Assembly (NCBI GenBank): GCA_036652815.1
Contig: JAVVVE010000001.1
Span: forward strand, 113,617-177,616
Source: SZUA-378 sp036652815
Lineage (GTDB): Bacteria; Bacillota; Clostridia; Lachnospirales; Lachnospiraceae
DNA: 64,000 bases
Direction of reading: 5' to 3'
Part shown: positions 8,774 to 17,263 of the stretch, one piece after another
Layout: every line of letters begins with the position of its first letter
Numbering within the stretch: position 1 is the first letter of the stretch
Position numbers and translations under genes: made by a program
The notes under the pieces: model-generated
The model's database searches: none
Seen by the model: only the letters and a program-made list of their open reading frames with translations
What the model was told of the DNA's origin: nothing

Positions 8774-9667
8774 CTATACCATTTTACCTTGTGCATCGAT
8801 GAATGTAAAGCCTTGCCATAATTCATGCATCTCTGCCGGAATACACGTCTGATTATTACGATGCTGTAATGGACGAATCACTATCTTTCCCTGATTCGGA
8901 TTGAGTCTTGCTCCCCAGAAGCTAAAGGTACTATTCGCACAGATATTGTGTTTGCATCTGCTCATCAGCTGCATATCATAACAGCTATTATCTCCTGTAT
9001 TCCAATCCACGATGGTATATTCCTCTCCCCGATACTGTTGTCTTGCATAAGCGGTATCATCTGAGAAAATATAGAAATGAGGGTTGTCACAATGTTCCCG
9101 TACCCAGCGAATCGCTGTCTCATAGTATGCATCTGTACAGATACCGGAAAAGAGCTCCACATTCTCAGGCTGTAGATAGTCTCCTCGTCTCAGATGTACA
9201 CTGACTGCATTCTCTGACTGCAATTTGGCAAGCAGCTCCACATTCTGTGGTAACTCACTCTCCGCAAAATGAAGTTTGGTCTGGAGAATCGGCATAATAT
9301 CGTGATAATATGCCTCGCAGGCCCAGTATCCTTCCAAATAGGCATCCTGCATCGAAAATATCTCAGGCAGATACATCCGTCCATTTTCCATATAATGAAA
9401 TGGATTCCCTATTATCTTGTTCTTTATTTTTGCAAATAAGCCGTTCTCTGACCCCAGAAGTTCTGCTTTTTGCTCTTTGGTAGCGATCTCGTAAGTCAAG
9501 GTTGGAAACAAGGTAAGCTCCATATTTCTTTTGGTATATGCTTTCCTATTCTCATGATACCAGCTCGTATCCAGTCGAACCGGGATTTCCAGACTCTTGA
9601 ATCTCTCATAGAGTGCATATTGCTGCAGTTGATTGCCCAATCCTGCCATTACTTTGATGATAATCAT
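8774..9667 (-). CDS. GT11 family fucosyltransferase, probable alpha-1,2-fucosyltransferase
   Basis: 297 residues with the full GT11 signature: GLGNQLQQYALY at 9-20, the GDP-fucose-binding HLRRGDY at 158-164, FSDD at 201-204 and NSTFSFWGA at 245-253. Family members transfer L-fucose from GDP-L-fucose, normally in alpha-1,2 linkage to galactose. The donor would be made by gmd and fcl 5-7 kb upstream. AGGTT lies eight bases before the ATG. Linkage and acceptor are family inference, not visible directly. Confidence 0.9.
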   Translation of the reverse strand: MIIIKVMAGLGNQLQQYALYERFKSLEIPVRLDTSWYHENRKAYTKRNMELTLFPTLTYEIATKEQKAELLGSENGLFAKIKNKIIGNPFHYMENGRMYLPEIFSMQDAYLEGYWACEAYYHDIMPILQTKLHFAESELPQNVELLAKLQSENAVSVHLRRGDYLQPENVELFSGICTDAYYETAIRWVREHCDNPHFYIFSDDTAYARQQYRGEEYTIVDWNTGDNSCYDMQLMSRCKHNICANSTFSFWGARLNPNQGKIVIRPLQHRNNQTCIPAEMHELWQGFTFIDAQGKMV

Positions 9668-9686
9668 ATAGAAACCTGCCTTTCTA

Positions 9687-11216
9687 TTAGAAAAAAAACC
9701 GTACCGTATGCTGTCGTATCAATGTCAACAGATACTTGAACTCTTCACTACGATGATAAAACAGGAAGAAGATACCGTTTACCACCACCGTGATGACAAG
9801 GAACATCATGATAAAAGTGAGGATAGTCACCTGTGACATAATCACAGTTCCCAACCAGTAAACGATGCCCGCAGACAGCAGGGTTACGAGTGCATAACCA
9901 CAGACCTGTTTATGATAGGCCCAGGCAGTCCTGCCAAAGCTGATGCGATAAATATAATAAGGTTTTATCAAATTGGCAAGCAGACCCGATATCACGGTGC
10001 CTATATAGATACCAATCAAACCCATTCGTTGTACCAGCACAATAGATATCACCAGATTGACTGCTCCCTGTATCAAGGACAGGTATTTATCTGCTTCAAA
10101 GATACCCGCTGCAGTCTTAAAATTATATAGCACAATTCGAAAGCCCTTACAATAATAATCGAGCATAATCATCGTAATGACTGCACTGCCGATCACCCTC
10201 TCGGATCCCCAGCAGATCTCGATAAAAGGAGAGAGCAGCATCCAGAATCCAATCGTTGCAAAACCATAGATCCATGCTGCACAGAAATTATATACCTTAA
10301 ATAATTGATACTGTCTGTCACGTCCTTCTGTGGCAATCAGATTACCAAAGCTGGATAGTGCAGAGTTAAAGATAATATCCAGGAATCCGGATACAGACAT
10401 TAATACCAGATTATAATTAGACACCAAGCCAACCATGGTAACATTTAAAAAAGTAGAGATAATAATGTTATCTGTCTGAAGTCTCGCGGCATCACCGACT
10501 TTATGATAGATCAAAGCCTTAATGTTGCTTTTAATGGGCTGTTTGTCTTCCTCTGTTAAGGGCTGTATTTCTTTTTCTTTTAAGTATGGGTAAAGATGAT
10601 TCAGATAATGACTCACGAAGAGTTTTTGTATCAGTTCTACTGCAGAAGTAGCCAGCAGATAATATAAGAAATTCTTAGTCAGCAAAAGAATCGCTACCTG
10701 TACCGTTACCATCACAAGCTGTGTAAGGGCTGTAATATTAGTCTGAATATAATTCTTTTGTTCTGCATTGACCAGACTGTATTTATAAGCCACAAAATAG
10801 GTGCTGACCGTATTAAACAGAAAAATCAGATAGTATATCGTGAGCTGCCTGATCGTCAATTCTCCGGGTTCCTTAATGATATACCGCAAAAAAGGAGCAA
10901 GCAACAGCCCTATTGCTGTCACGACTCCCGCTATCGTCAAATATGCCTTTTTGTAAAGCAGCATATAGGACTTAATCTTTTCATAATCCTTAGTGGCAAC
11001 GGGTGCATATAAACTGTAGTTCATCGCCGTACCGATTCCCAGTTCTGCTAACGACAAAATAGACAGGACTCCCGTATACAGGCCATTGACTCCAAGGAGG
11101 GTATCCCCAAGGGTAGCGATAAACACCGTTCGTAGCACAAACCCCAACAGATTCACAATAATATTTCCAATATATCCAAACATAATATTCCTGGCTACAT
11201 GCTTGATTCTTCCCAT
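9687..11216 (-). CDS. Oligosaccharide flippase (Wzx/MATE-like)
   Basis: 509 residues with about fourteen membrane segments. The N-terminus has NIMFGYIGNIIVNLLGFVLR and a LLGVNGLYTGVLSILSLAE stretch characteristic of the polysaccharide-transport branch of the MOP superfamily. It would flip the undecaprenyl-diphosphate-linked repeat unit to the outer face for the EpsG-like polymerase. The ribosome-binding site is weak and the start lies four bases after the upstream stop, so it probably depends on coupling. Confidence 0.9.
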   Translation of the reverse strand: MGRIKHVARNIMFGYIGNIIVNLLGFVLRTVFIATLGDTLLGVNGLYTGVLSILSLAELGIGTAMNYSLYAPVATKDYEKIKSYMLLYKKAYLTIAGVVTAIGLLLAPFLRYIIKEPGELTIRQLTIYYLIFLFNTVSTYFVAYKYSLVNAEQKNYIQTNITALTQLVMVTVQVAILLLTKNFLYYLLATSAVELIQKLFVSHYLNHLYPYLKEKEIQPLTEEDKQPIKSNIKALIYHKVGDAARLQTDNIIISTFLNVTMVGLVSNYNLVLMSVSGFLDIIFNSALSSFGNLIATEGRDRQYQLFKVYNFCAAWIYGFATIGFWMLLSPFIEICWGSERVIGSAVITMIMLDYYCKGFRIVLYNFKTAAGIFEADKYLSLIQGAVNLVISIVLVQRMGLIGIYIGTVISGLLANLIKPYYIYRISFGRTAWAYHKQVCGYALVTLLSAGIVYWLGTVIMSQVTILTFIMMFLVITVVVNGIFFLFYHRSEEFKYLLTLIRQHTVRFFF

Positions 11217-11219
11217 GAT

Positions 11220-12407
11220 CTATTCTCTTTCTATGATTGCTCTCAGCTGTTCGCCTGCTGCAATGCTCCTCGCTATATATGCCGGCATACTACTCTTAAG
11301 ATGTTCTCTGATCTGTTCTTCATGTGCTAATAGCCAGCGGAATCCCTCTGCCAGTCTCGTTTCAGTCTGTAATTCCTGTACCGGTATCACATAATGCTCC
11401 TCCGTACCAAAGATATCTCTTGCGATGCCTTTGGATTTAACAGAATAACCTACTGTCAGGGTGGGAACACAGGTGGAATATGCCGCTATCGTCGCATGTG
11501 TTCTGGCTCCTATAAACATGCTGCATCTGGCAATATATCCTTTTAGCTCCGGTGCACTGCAGTCACTTAACATCATGACCCTGTTTGTCCCTGCAAACGC
11601 TTGATATAGTCGCCCCAATGGCGTTCTATCATCATTCTGATCCCAGATCACATGAGGAATCAGCAGAACATTTTGCTCGGTTTGTTCTATTATCGTTTGA
11701 ATCAGGTGGTAATAATTGGCATAGGTAATCCCTTTGTTTACCTCACTCTCCATAATAAGCGGGCTGACGTTCACTCCAATCATCTGTCCTGCTGTACAAT
11801 GCTCCGGCAGTGCTCTTTCTTCCATCTTCATGGCAAATGCAGGATCCGGAAAGAGATAAGTATGCTCACGGACTCCTGCCGCAAGCAGTGCCTCATAAGT
11901 GATCGATTCTCTGGCGGTAATCAAGTCATAGGTCCGCATATCCTCTATCATCTGCTCGTCTTTTAATAATGCAGGTTCTATAGAGCATCCCCATAGAATC
12001 GTCTTGGCACCTGTTCTTCGAAACATCTGGTGTGCCAGGATAAGCTCCTGCTGCATCTTGTGATAGCAATAATTATCACCACCGATAGACAAATATACCG
12101 CATGTCGGTTCTGCCCATAGATATCACGATAACGGTATCTAAGGTAGCTCTCTGCATCCCGCAGTAATAACTTACGCATTAAATATAAGAAATGAACGCT
12201 CAGATGCTTTGTAATCTTACGTTCCTGTAATATATCGCACATATCCCGTATGGAATATTTGTAATCCTCATGGGCTCTGGCAGACATCAAGGTTACAGGT
12301 GTCTGTATCATATGGCAGGTCGCATTTACGATTGCCTCGCATCCATGATTCCCACTGCCCGCATGCATATAGAACACTACACTATCCCGATTCTTTAATT
12401 TCCCCAC
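11220..12407 (-). CDS. Polysaccharide pyruvyl transferase family protein
   Basis: About 395 residues of the CsaB/WcaK family: an N-terminal HAGSGNHGCEAIVNA motif, a central YLSIGGDNYCY and a C-terminal FIGARTHATIAAYS followed by GYSVKSKGIARDIFG. Members add pyruvate ketals from phosphoenolpyruvate to sugars, but some act as glycosyltransferase-like enzymes, so the reaction is not certain. A GTG at 12407 is chosen because GGAGG sits five bases upstream; the ATG at 12419 has no ribosome-binding site. It is the first gene of the capsule operon, behind the promoter at 12456-12484. Confidence 0.83.
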   Translation of the reverse strand: MGKLKNRDSVVFYMHAGSGNHGCEAIVNATCHMIQTPVTLMSARAHEDYKYSIRDMCDILQERKITKHLSVHFLYLMRKLLLRDAESYLRYRYRDIYGQNRHAVYLSIGGDNYCYHKMQQELILAHQMFRRTGAKTILWGCSIEPALLKDEQMIEDMRTYDLITARESITYEALLAAGVREHTYLFPDPAFAMKMEERALPEHCTAGQMIGVNVSPLIMESEVNKGITYANYYHLIQTIIEQTEQNVLLIPHVIWDQNDDRTPLGRLYQAFAGTNRVMMLSDCSAPELKGYIARCSMFIGARTHATIAAYSTCVPTLTVGYSVKSKGIARDIFGTEEHYVIPVQELQTETRLAEGFRWLLAHEEQIREHLKSSMPAYIARSIAAGEQLRAIIERE

Positions 12408-12455
12408 AGCTGCCTCCATCGTATCGTCATTCTCTGTGTTTCATCATTTTAGATA

Positions 12456-12484
12456 ATTCTAGCACAATTCACACATTACGTCAT
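12456..12484 (-). promoter_or_regulatory. Predicted promoter of the capsule operon
   Basis: On the minus strand an ATGACG -35-like element (12479-12484) lies 17 bases from an extended -10, TGC-TAGAAT (-10 at 12456-12461). It is located just past the terminator of the Spo0A-like gene and just before the pyruvyl transferase gene. Confidence 0.5.
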
Positions 12485-12488
12485 CATT

Positions 12489-12522
12489 AAAAAAATCAGA
12501 GGATCCGTAAACCTCTGATTTT
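12489..12522 (-). terminator. Rho-independent terminator after the Spo0A-like gene
   Basis: On the minus strand an 11-bp stem (AAAATCAGAGG with CCTCTGATTTT, loop of nine) is followed by a run of T. It separates the fucose/Spo0A-like operon from the capsule operon. Confidence 0.9.
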
Positions 12523-12534
12523 ACTTGGATTATT

Positions 12535-12939
12535 CTATTCGTTATCCTCTTGCCGACGTATCCTGTCTGCTACAATGGCAATATACTCACTGTTCGTTGG
12601 ATGCTCACTGCTGTTATCCGCCGAATATCCAAACATGTCTTCACAAGCTTCGATTTCTCCCTGTTCCCAAGAGACCTCTATGGCATTACGTATCGCACGT
12701 TCCACCTTTGTTCCTGTCGTATGAAATCTTTTAGCCACTACAGGATACAATAATTTAGTGACACTGCCGGCCATCTCCATGTCTTGTTCTACAATCGCGA
12801 TAGCCTCCCTTAAATATTGAAATCCCCGCAAATGCTTTGGTACACTCATATTCAACATAGCTGCTGTTACTTGTTTTTCTACTTTTGTCGCATGCACTGT
12901 CCTATTCTCCTCCATGAAGTTAATCATTGTCCTATTCAT
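12535..12939 (-). CDS. Free-standing Spo0A C-terminal DNA-binding domain protein
   Basis: About 134 residues that correspond only to the effector domain of Spo0A. Hallmarks are the KHLRGFQYLREAI helix, AGSVTKLLYPVVAKRFHTT, the recognition-helix run KVERAIRNAIEVSW and the C-terminal PTNSEYIAIVADRIR. The phosphoacceptor receiver domain is absent, so it cannot be controlled by the phosphorelay in the usual way. Two starts are plausible: ATG 12939 with GAGGG eight bases upstream, or GTG 12897 with GGAGGAG nine bases upstream, the latter giving almost exactly the bare domain. It lies between manC and the capsule promoter, so a role as local regulator of glycan genes is inferred. Compared with Spo0A, a conserved His in the recognition helix is Asn here. 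Confidence 0.9.
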   Translation of the reverse strand: MNRTMINFMEENRTVHATKVEKQVTAAMLNMSVPKHLRGFQYLREAIAIVEQDMEMAGSVTKLLYPVVAKRFHTTGTKVERAIRNAIEVSWEQGEIEACEDMFGYSADNSSEHPTNSEYIAIVADRIRRQEDNE

Positions 12940-12978
12940 CCAATTGACCCTCATTATTATTCTTTTTACGGTTTTATG

Positions 12979-13006
12979 CTTATATCGTACACCTAAACCG
13001 TGTTAA
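12979..13006 (-). promoter_or_regulatory. Predicted promoter of the Spo0A-like gene
   Basis: TTAACA (13001-13006) and TATAAG (12979-12984) are separated by 16 bases in the gap between manC and the Spo0A-like gene. This would allow the regulator to be expressed apart from the fucose genes. Confidence 0.5.
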
Positions 13007-13021
13007 GATTCCGCTAAGGAT

Positions 13022-14089
13022 TTACAAATATTCTGTCATGCCCTGATTTTCTAATTGTTCCACTATCTTTTTAACATCCTGTGCTCTGTCTTTATGGCAG
13101 ACCAGTACTGCATCCTCTGTCTCCACAATAATTAAATCTTCCACACCCAGTGTTGCGATCAGCTTATTCTGAGCATAAGAGATACAGTTCTTGGTATCAA
13201 TATGGATCTGCTCTCCATAGGTGATATTGCCCTCTTCATCCGGTTCATATAATGCCTGTAAAGCATCCCAGCTGCCAACATCATTCCAGCCAAAATCACC
13301 CTCTATGACACAAACATCTGCAGCACGTTCCATAATCCCATAGTCAATCGATATCTTGGGGATCGTAGGATAAACTCGCTGAATCACCTTCTGTTCCTCT
13401 GTGGTGTTCATAGCCTCGCCGATCTCACAGATGCAGCGGTATACGTCAGGTAAGAGTGCTTCGAAATATTTTAAAATCGTAGATGCTTTCCATACAAACA
13501 TCCCACTATTCCACAGATAAGTACCATCCCGTAAATACTCTTCCGCTGTCTTTCCATCCGGTTTTTCTACAAATTCTTCTGTCGGATAATACGATGCTCC
13601 TGCCTTTTTGGTATATTTAATATAGCCGTATCCTGTCGATGCAAAAGTAGGTTTAATGCCTATCGTAATCAGTTGATCGGTCTCTTCCGCCACCTGCATT
13701 GCATGTGCTATCGCCGCCTCATAACGCTCTGGTTCTTTAATATAATGGTCGGAGGGCAGGATACACATGATACCGTCTCCATATTTATGCATAATCTCCA
13801 TCGCTGCATATCCAATGCATGCCGCCGTATTGCGTGCTGCCGGTTCTGCCAGGATATGATCCTGTTTTATCCTGCCTTTGGTAGCTGTATACATGAGCTC
13901 TGCCTGTGTGGCATTGGTTACTACAAAAATATTCTTAGGATCAACAGAAGCTGCCAATCTGTCAAAGGTCTCATTCACCAACAGATCTGTACCTGTCAGA
14001 TTTAAGAACTGTTTTGGCACCTCTTTTCGACTGAGTGGCCAGAATCTGGTTCCTCCGCCGCCTGCCATAATCACGCCAAATCTATTCAC
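13022..14089 (-). CDS. manC: Mannose-1-phosphate guanylyltransferase
   Basis: 355 residues with the pyrophosphorylase signature GGGGTRFWPLSRKEVPKQF near the N-terminus, LAEPAARNTAACIGYA, the VEKPDGKTAEEYL motif and a FGWNDVGSWDAL motif. It makes GDP-mannose from mannose-1-phosphate and GTP. It is the short, monofunctional form: the phosphomannose isomerase cupin domain of AlgA/ManC-type bifunctional enzymes is missing. The start is GTG with GAGGAG six bases upstream. It is the first step of the GDP-fucose module here; no phosphomannomutase is seen in the window. Confidence 0.95.
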   Translation of the reverse strand: MNRFGVIMAGGGGTRFWPLSRKEVPKQFLNLTGTDLLVNETFDRLAASVDPKNIFVVTNATQAELMYTATKGRIKQDHILAEPAARNTAACIGYAAMEIMHKYGDGIMCILPSDHYIKEPERYEAAIAHAMQVAEETDQLITIGIKPTFASTGYGYIKYTKKAGASYYPTEEFVEKPDGKTAEEYLRDGTYLWNSGMFVWKASTILKYFEALLPDVYRCICEIGEAMNTTEEQKVIQRVYPTIPKISIDYGIMERAADVCVIEGDFGWNDVGSWDALQALYEPDEEGNITYGEQIHIDTKNCISYAQNKLIATLGVEDLIIVETEDAVLVCHKDRAQDVKKIVEQLENQGMTEYL

Positions 14090-14131
14090 CCTGTTCTCCT
14101 CTCAGCCTGTATGGGCAGACTTTCCCACTCG

Positions 14132-15073
14132 TTACATCCTGGCGTGGCTCTCATTTTCCTTAAACCAGTCGTATGCTTTTTGGATGCCTTCCTCCAGTTC
14201 AATCTTATGAGTCCAGCCCAGTCCATGTAATTTGGTTACGTCTGTTAATTTTCTCGGTGTACCATCAGGCATAGATGCATTCCAGATAATACGTCCCCGA
14301 TAGCCAACCGCCTTCTGTACTTTCTCTGCCAGTTCTCCTATCGTTACCTCTGTGCCTGTCCCGATATTGACATGCTGTTCTCCGGCATAATGCTCTAGCA
14401 GAAATACACAGGCATCTGCCATATCATCTACATATAAAAACTCTCGAAGGGGTGTACCTGTCCCCCATAGTTCTACAGCTGGATCCATATTCATCTTGGC
14501 TTCGTGAAATTTACGAATCATCGCCGGCATCACATGAGAACCATTTAGCTCGTAATTATCATAAGGGCCATACAGATTGGTCGGCATACAACTGATAAAA
14601 TCATCTCCATATTGTCTTTTGTAGAATTTGCACATCTCCAGTCCTGCAATCTTAGCAATCGCATAAGCTTCATTGGTCTCTTCCAAAGGGCCTGTCAACA
14701 AAGCATCCTCCGGAATCGGCTGCGGTGCCAGTTTTGGGTAAATGCAAGTACTGCCTAAAAACAATAATTTTTTAACTTTATAATCATGACAACATTTAAT
14801 AACATTACATTGAATCTGCATATTTTCATAAGCAAACTCTGCCGGAGTAGTATTATTGGCATTGATTCCACCCACCTTGGCAGCTGCCAATACCACGATG
14901 TCGGGGCGTTCTTCTTTAAAGAACTGTGTGACCTCCGCCTGACTGAGTAGGTTTAGTTCCTTGTGTGTCTTTCCTATAATATGGGTATATCCTTTTTCCT
15001 GAAGATTTCTTACGATTGCACTGCCTACTAAGCCGCGATGCCCTGCTACATAGATCTTATCAGATTTTTCCAT
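14132..15073 (-). CDS. fcl: GDP-L-fucose synthase
   Basis: 313 residues, short-chain dehydrogenase/epimerase family. The N-terminal nucleotide-binding GHRGLVGSAIVRNL, the LGSTCIYPK serine region and the YAIAKIAGLEMC catalytic Tyr-x3-Lys are all visible, as is PTNLYGPYDNY. The enzyme epimerises and reduces GDP-4-keto-6-deoxymannose to GDP-L-fucose. It follows gmd directly and precedes manC. The ribosome-binding site AAGGAG is about twelve bases from the ATG. Confidence 0.96.
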   Translation of the reverse strand: MEKSDKIYVAGHRGLVGSAIVRNLQEKGYTHIIGKTHKELNLLSQAEVTQFFKEERPDIVVLAAAKVGGINANNTTPAEFAYENMQIQCNVIKCCHDYKVKKLLFLGSTCIYPKLAPQPIPEDALLTGPLEETNEAYAIAKIAGLEMCKFYKRQYGDDFISCMPTNLYGPYDNYELNGSHVMPAMIRKFHEAKMNMDPAVELWGTGTPLREFLYVDDMADACVFLLEHYAGEQHVNIGTGTEVTIGELAEKVQKAVGYRGRIIWNASMPDGTPRKLTDVTKLHGLGWTHKIELEEGIQKAYDWFKENESHARM

Positions 15074-15104
15074 GTGAATAACCAGCTCCTTTTACATGCT
15101 TCTC

Positions 15105-16172
15105 TTATTTATGTTTCTTTTTATATTCTGTTGTGCCCATCCCTGCGATTTCCTTTAAATCTGCATCCATCATCATGGCAACTAATTTTTTAAAATCTAC
15201 TTTACGTTTCCAGCCAAGATTCTTCTCGGCCTTAGCTGCATTACCCCAAAGGAATTCTACTTCTGCCGGACGATAGAACTCAGGATTGACATCTACCAGC
15301 AGGTTACCCGTCTTACTGTCGTATCCTTTTTCATGAACACCGTTTCCTTCCCAGCGTACGGTAATCCCCACTTCTTCAAAAGCCGCTTCTACAAATTCAC
15401 GAACCGTATGCGTCTCATTGGTCGCCAGCACATAGTCATCCGGCTTTTGCTGCTGCATCATGAGCCACATCCCCTCAACATAATCCCCTGCAAATCCCCA
15501 GTCACGTTTTGCATTCATATTGCCAAGAGATAGTTTATCCTGCTTTCCTACCATGATGTTCGCGATTGCCAATGTAATCTTTCTGGTCACAAAGTTCTCT
15601 CCACGTCTTGGTGATTCATGATTAAACAGAATACCATTGCATGCATACATATTATAGGACTCTCTATAATTGATGGTAATCCAATAGGAATATAGTTTAG
15701 CTACTCCATACGGGCTCTTCGGGTAGAATGGTGTTGTCTCACTCTGTGGTGCGGTCTCCGGGATACCTCCAAATAATTCTGATGTGGAAGCCTGATAATA
15801 TCTGCAATTACCTCCGTTAACACGAATCGCCTCCAGTAGCTTTAGGGTACTGGTGCCTGTCGCTTCTGCTGTGTATTCCGGCACCTCAAAGGAGACGCCT
15901 ACATGAGATTGTGCCGCAAGGTTATAGACCTCTGTCGGTCTAATCTCAGACATCAGTCTCATCAGATTGCTGGAATCTGTGGTATCTGCAAAATGCAGAA
16001 AAAACTTTACACGATTGTATTCGGAATTGATAATGTGATCAATTCTGGAGGTATTTGAAATACTGTGCCTGCGCACCAATCCATGTACCTCATATCCTTT
16101 TTCCAATAAAAACTCTGCCAGATAAGAACCATCCTGTCCTGTCACTCCTGTAATCAACGCTATTTCATTCAT
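15105..16172 (-). CDS. gmd: GDP-mannose 4,6-dehydratase
   Basis: About 355 residues. TGVTGQDGSYLAEFLLEKGYEV opens the Rossmann fold (given here only as a landmark, TGVTGQDG at about 8-15), and YPKSPYGVAKLYSYW supplies the catalytic Tyr-x3-Lys. NHESPRRGENFVTRKI and GNMNAKRDWGFAGDYVE are specific to Gmd. It converts GDP-mannose to GDP-4-keto-6-deoxymannose. The ATG at 16172 has AAGGTGG eight bases upstream; the longer frame to 16241 would run through this site. First gene of the fucose operon. Confidence 0.96.
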   Translation of the reverse strand: MNEIALITGVTGQDGSYLAEFLLEKGYEVHGLVRRHSISNTSRIDHIINSEYNRVKFFLHFADTTDSSNLMRLMSEIRPTEVYNLAAQSHVGVSFEVPEYTAEATGTSTLKLLEAIRVNGGNCRYYQASTSELFGGIPETAPQSETTPFYPKSPYGVAKLYSYWITINYRESYNMYACNGILFNHESPRRGENFVTRKITLAIANIMVGKQDKLSLGNMNAKRDWGFAGDYVEGMWLMMQQQKPDDYVLATNETHTVREFVEAAFEEVGITVRWEGNGVHEKGYDSKTGNLLVDVNPEFYRPAEVEFLWGNAAKAEKNLGWKRKVDFKKLVAMMMDADLKEIAGMGTTEYKKKHK

Positions 16173-16260
16173 TTCAATATCCACCTTTCTTAACATCTGT
16201 TTCAACGTGTTTTCTCGGTACTTTTTGTTCCCGAAACACAAATTTGTTCTATTTTGCTCT

Positions 16261-16288
16261 TTTCTATGAGAGTATACTACTGTATAAT
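16261..16288 (+). promoter_or_regulatory. Candidate promoter of the AraC-family gene
   Basis: A perfect TATAAT (16283-16288) has only a weak -35 (TTTCTA, 16-base spacing). It is interleaved with the gmd promoter on the other strand, so binding at one site could affect both. Confidence 0.45.
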
Positions 16289-16299
16289 GACTGTATCAA
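16271..16299 (-). promoter_or_regulatory. Promoter of the GDP-fucose operon
   Basis: TTGATA (16294-16299) and TATACT (16271-16276) are spaced 17 bases apart on the minus strand, about 100 bases before gmd. A 10-bp palindrome, acaaatttgt (16238-16247), lies in the leader and could be an operator. Confidence 0.7.
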
Positions 16300-16347
16300 C
16301 CAATAATATTGCGTATAAATAGTAAAATCTTGCTAACCGGAGGTCTT

Positions 16348-17184
16348 ATGGCAAAATCAAAATCAAATCGTATCCTTGTAACCCCTTCTCCTTATGCCCG
16401 AAAGCATTTTCTATATGTGCAGGAAGTCGGCAGTCTGGAAAGTATCGAACCACATATCAGTAAACGGCAAAATCTGGATTCGTACTTATTCTTTTTGGTC
16501 ACCTCCGGCAAGGGCACTTTATCCTATCGTGGAAAGGTACATCTATTGGCTGTTGGGGACTGTGTCTGGATTAATTGTCATGAGCCCTATGCTCACGAAA
16601 GCAGCGTGGAAGAGCCCTGGCAGTTAATGTGGCTACATTTTAATGGAATCTGTGCCAATAGTTTTTATCAATATTTTTTAGAGCAGGGAAATTCTTATCT
16701 CTTTAAACCTTTTGATATTACCCTGTTCACACATTGTTTATCCACCATCTATGCATTACAGCAAACGCAGGATGCACAGATGGAACTCCTTTCGCATAAA
16801 TACATCACGGATATGATCGCCTATTGTTTCCGAGAAAATAAGCCCATCGTTCCCAATGAAGGGGCCATGTCTGATAAATTGCTGCAAATACGCACTTATA
16901 TCGAGCTGCATGCCAATCAGAAGCTTAGCCTGGAGCAATTATCCGATCAGTTCTTTATCAGTAAGTTCCACCTGTCAAGAGAATATAAAAAAGCCTACGG
17001 TCACACGATTGGCAACGCTATTCTAGCTAAAAGAGTCTCTATGGCTAAATCACTGCTTCGATTCAGCACCAAACCCATTGAGCAGATCGCCTTTGATTGT
17101 GGTTTCCAAGACTCTGCTTATTTCATTAAGGTCTTTAAAAAAGCAGAAGGAATGACACCTCTTGAATATCGTAAAAAATGGTAG
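16348..17184 (+). CDS. AraC-family transcriptional regulator
   Basis: About 278 residues. The N-terminal half is cupin-like (SYRGKVHLLAVGDCVWINCHEP region), as in sugar-sensing AraC proteins. The C-terminal 100 residues contain two helix-turn-helix motifs: LSLEQLSDQFFISKFHLSRE, then PIEQIAFDCGFQDSAYFIKV ending GMTPLEYRKKW. GGAGG sits five bases before the ATG at 16348. It is divergent from gmd with interleaved promoters, so control of the fucose operon is plausible (inference); the ligand is unknown. Confidence 0.92.
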   Translation: MAKSKSNRILVTPSPYARKHFLYVQEVGSLESIEPHISKRQNLDSYLFFLVTSGKGTLSYRGKVHLLAVGDCVWINCHEPYAHESSVEEPWQLMWLHFNGICANSFYQYFLEQGNSYLFKPFDITLFTHCLSTIYALQQTQDAQMELLSHKYITDMIAYCFRENKPIVPNEGAMSDKLLQIRTYIELHANQKLSLEQLSDQFFISKFHLSREYKKAYGHTIGNAILAKRVSMAKSLLRFSTKPIEQIAFDCGFQDSAYFIKVFKKAEGMTPLEYRKKW

Positions 17185-17263
17185 TGTTATTTTGCCCCTC
17201 GGAATGGTATACTATTACAAAACAAAAAGGATTGGATATCCATCACAGATTGGAGCGTCATAT

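Noticed and set aside
12408..12490. Spo0A binding box at the capsule promoter
   Set aside because: I looked for TGNCGAA-type sites on both strands and found only weak partial matches; not enough to call.
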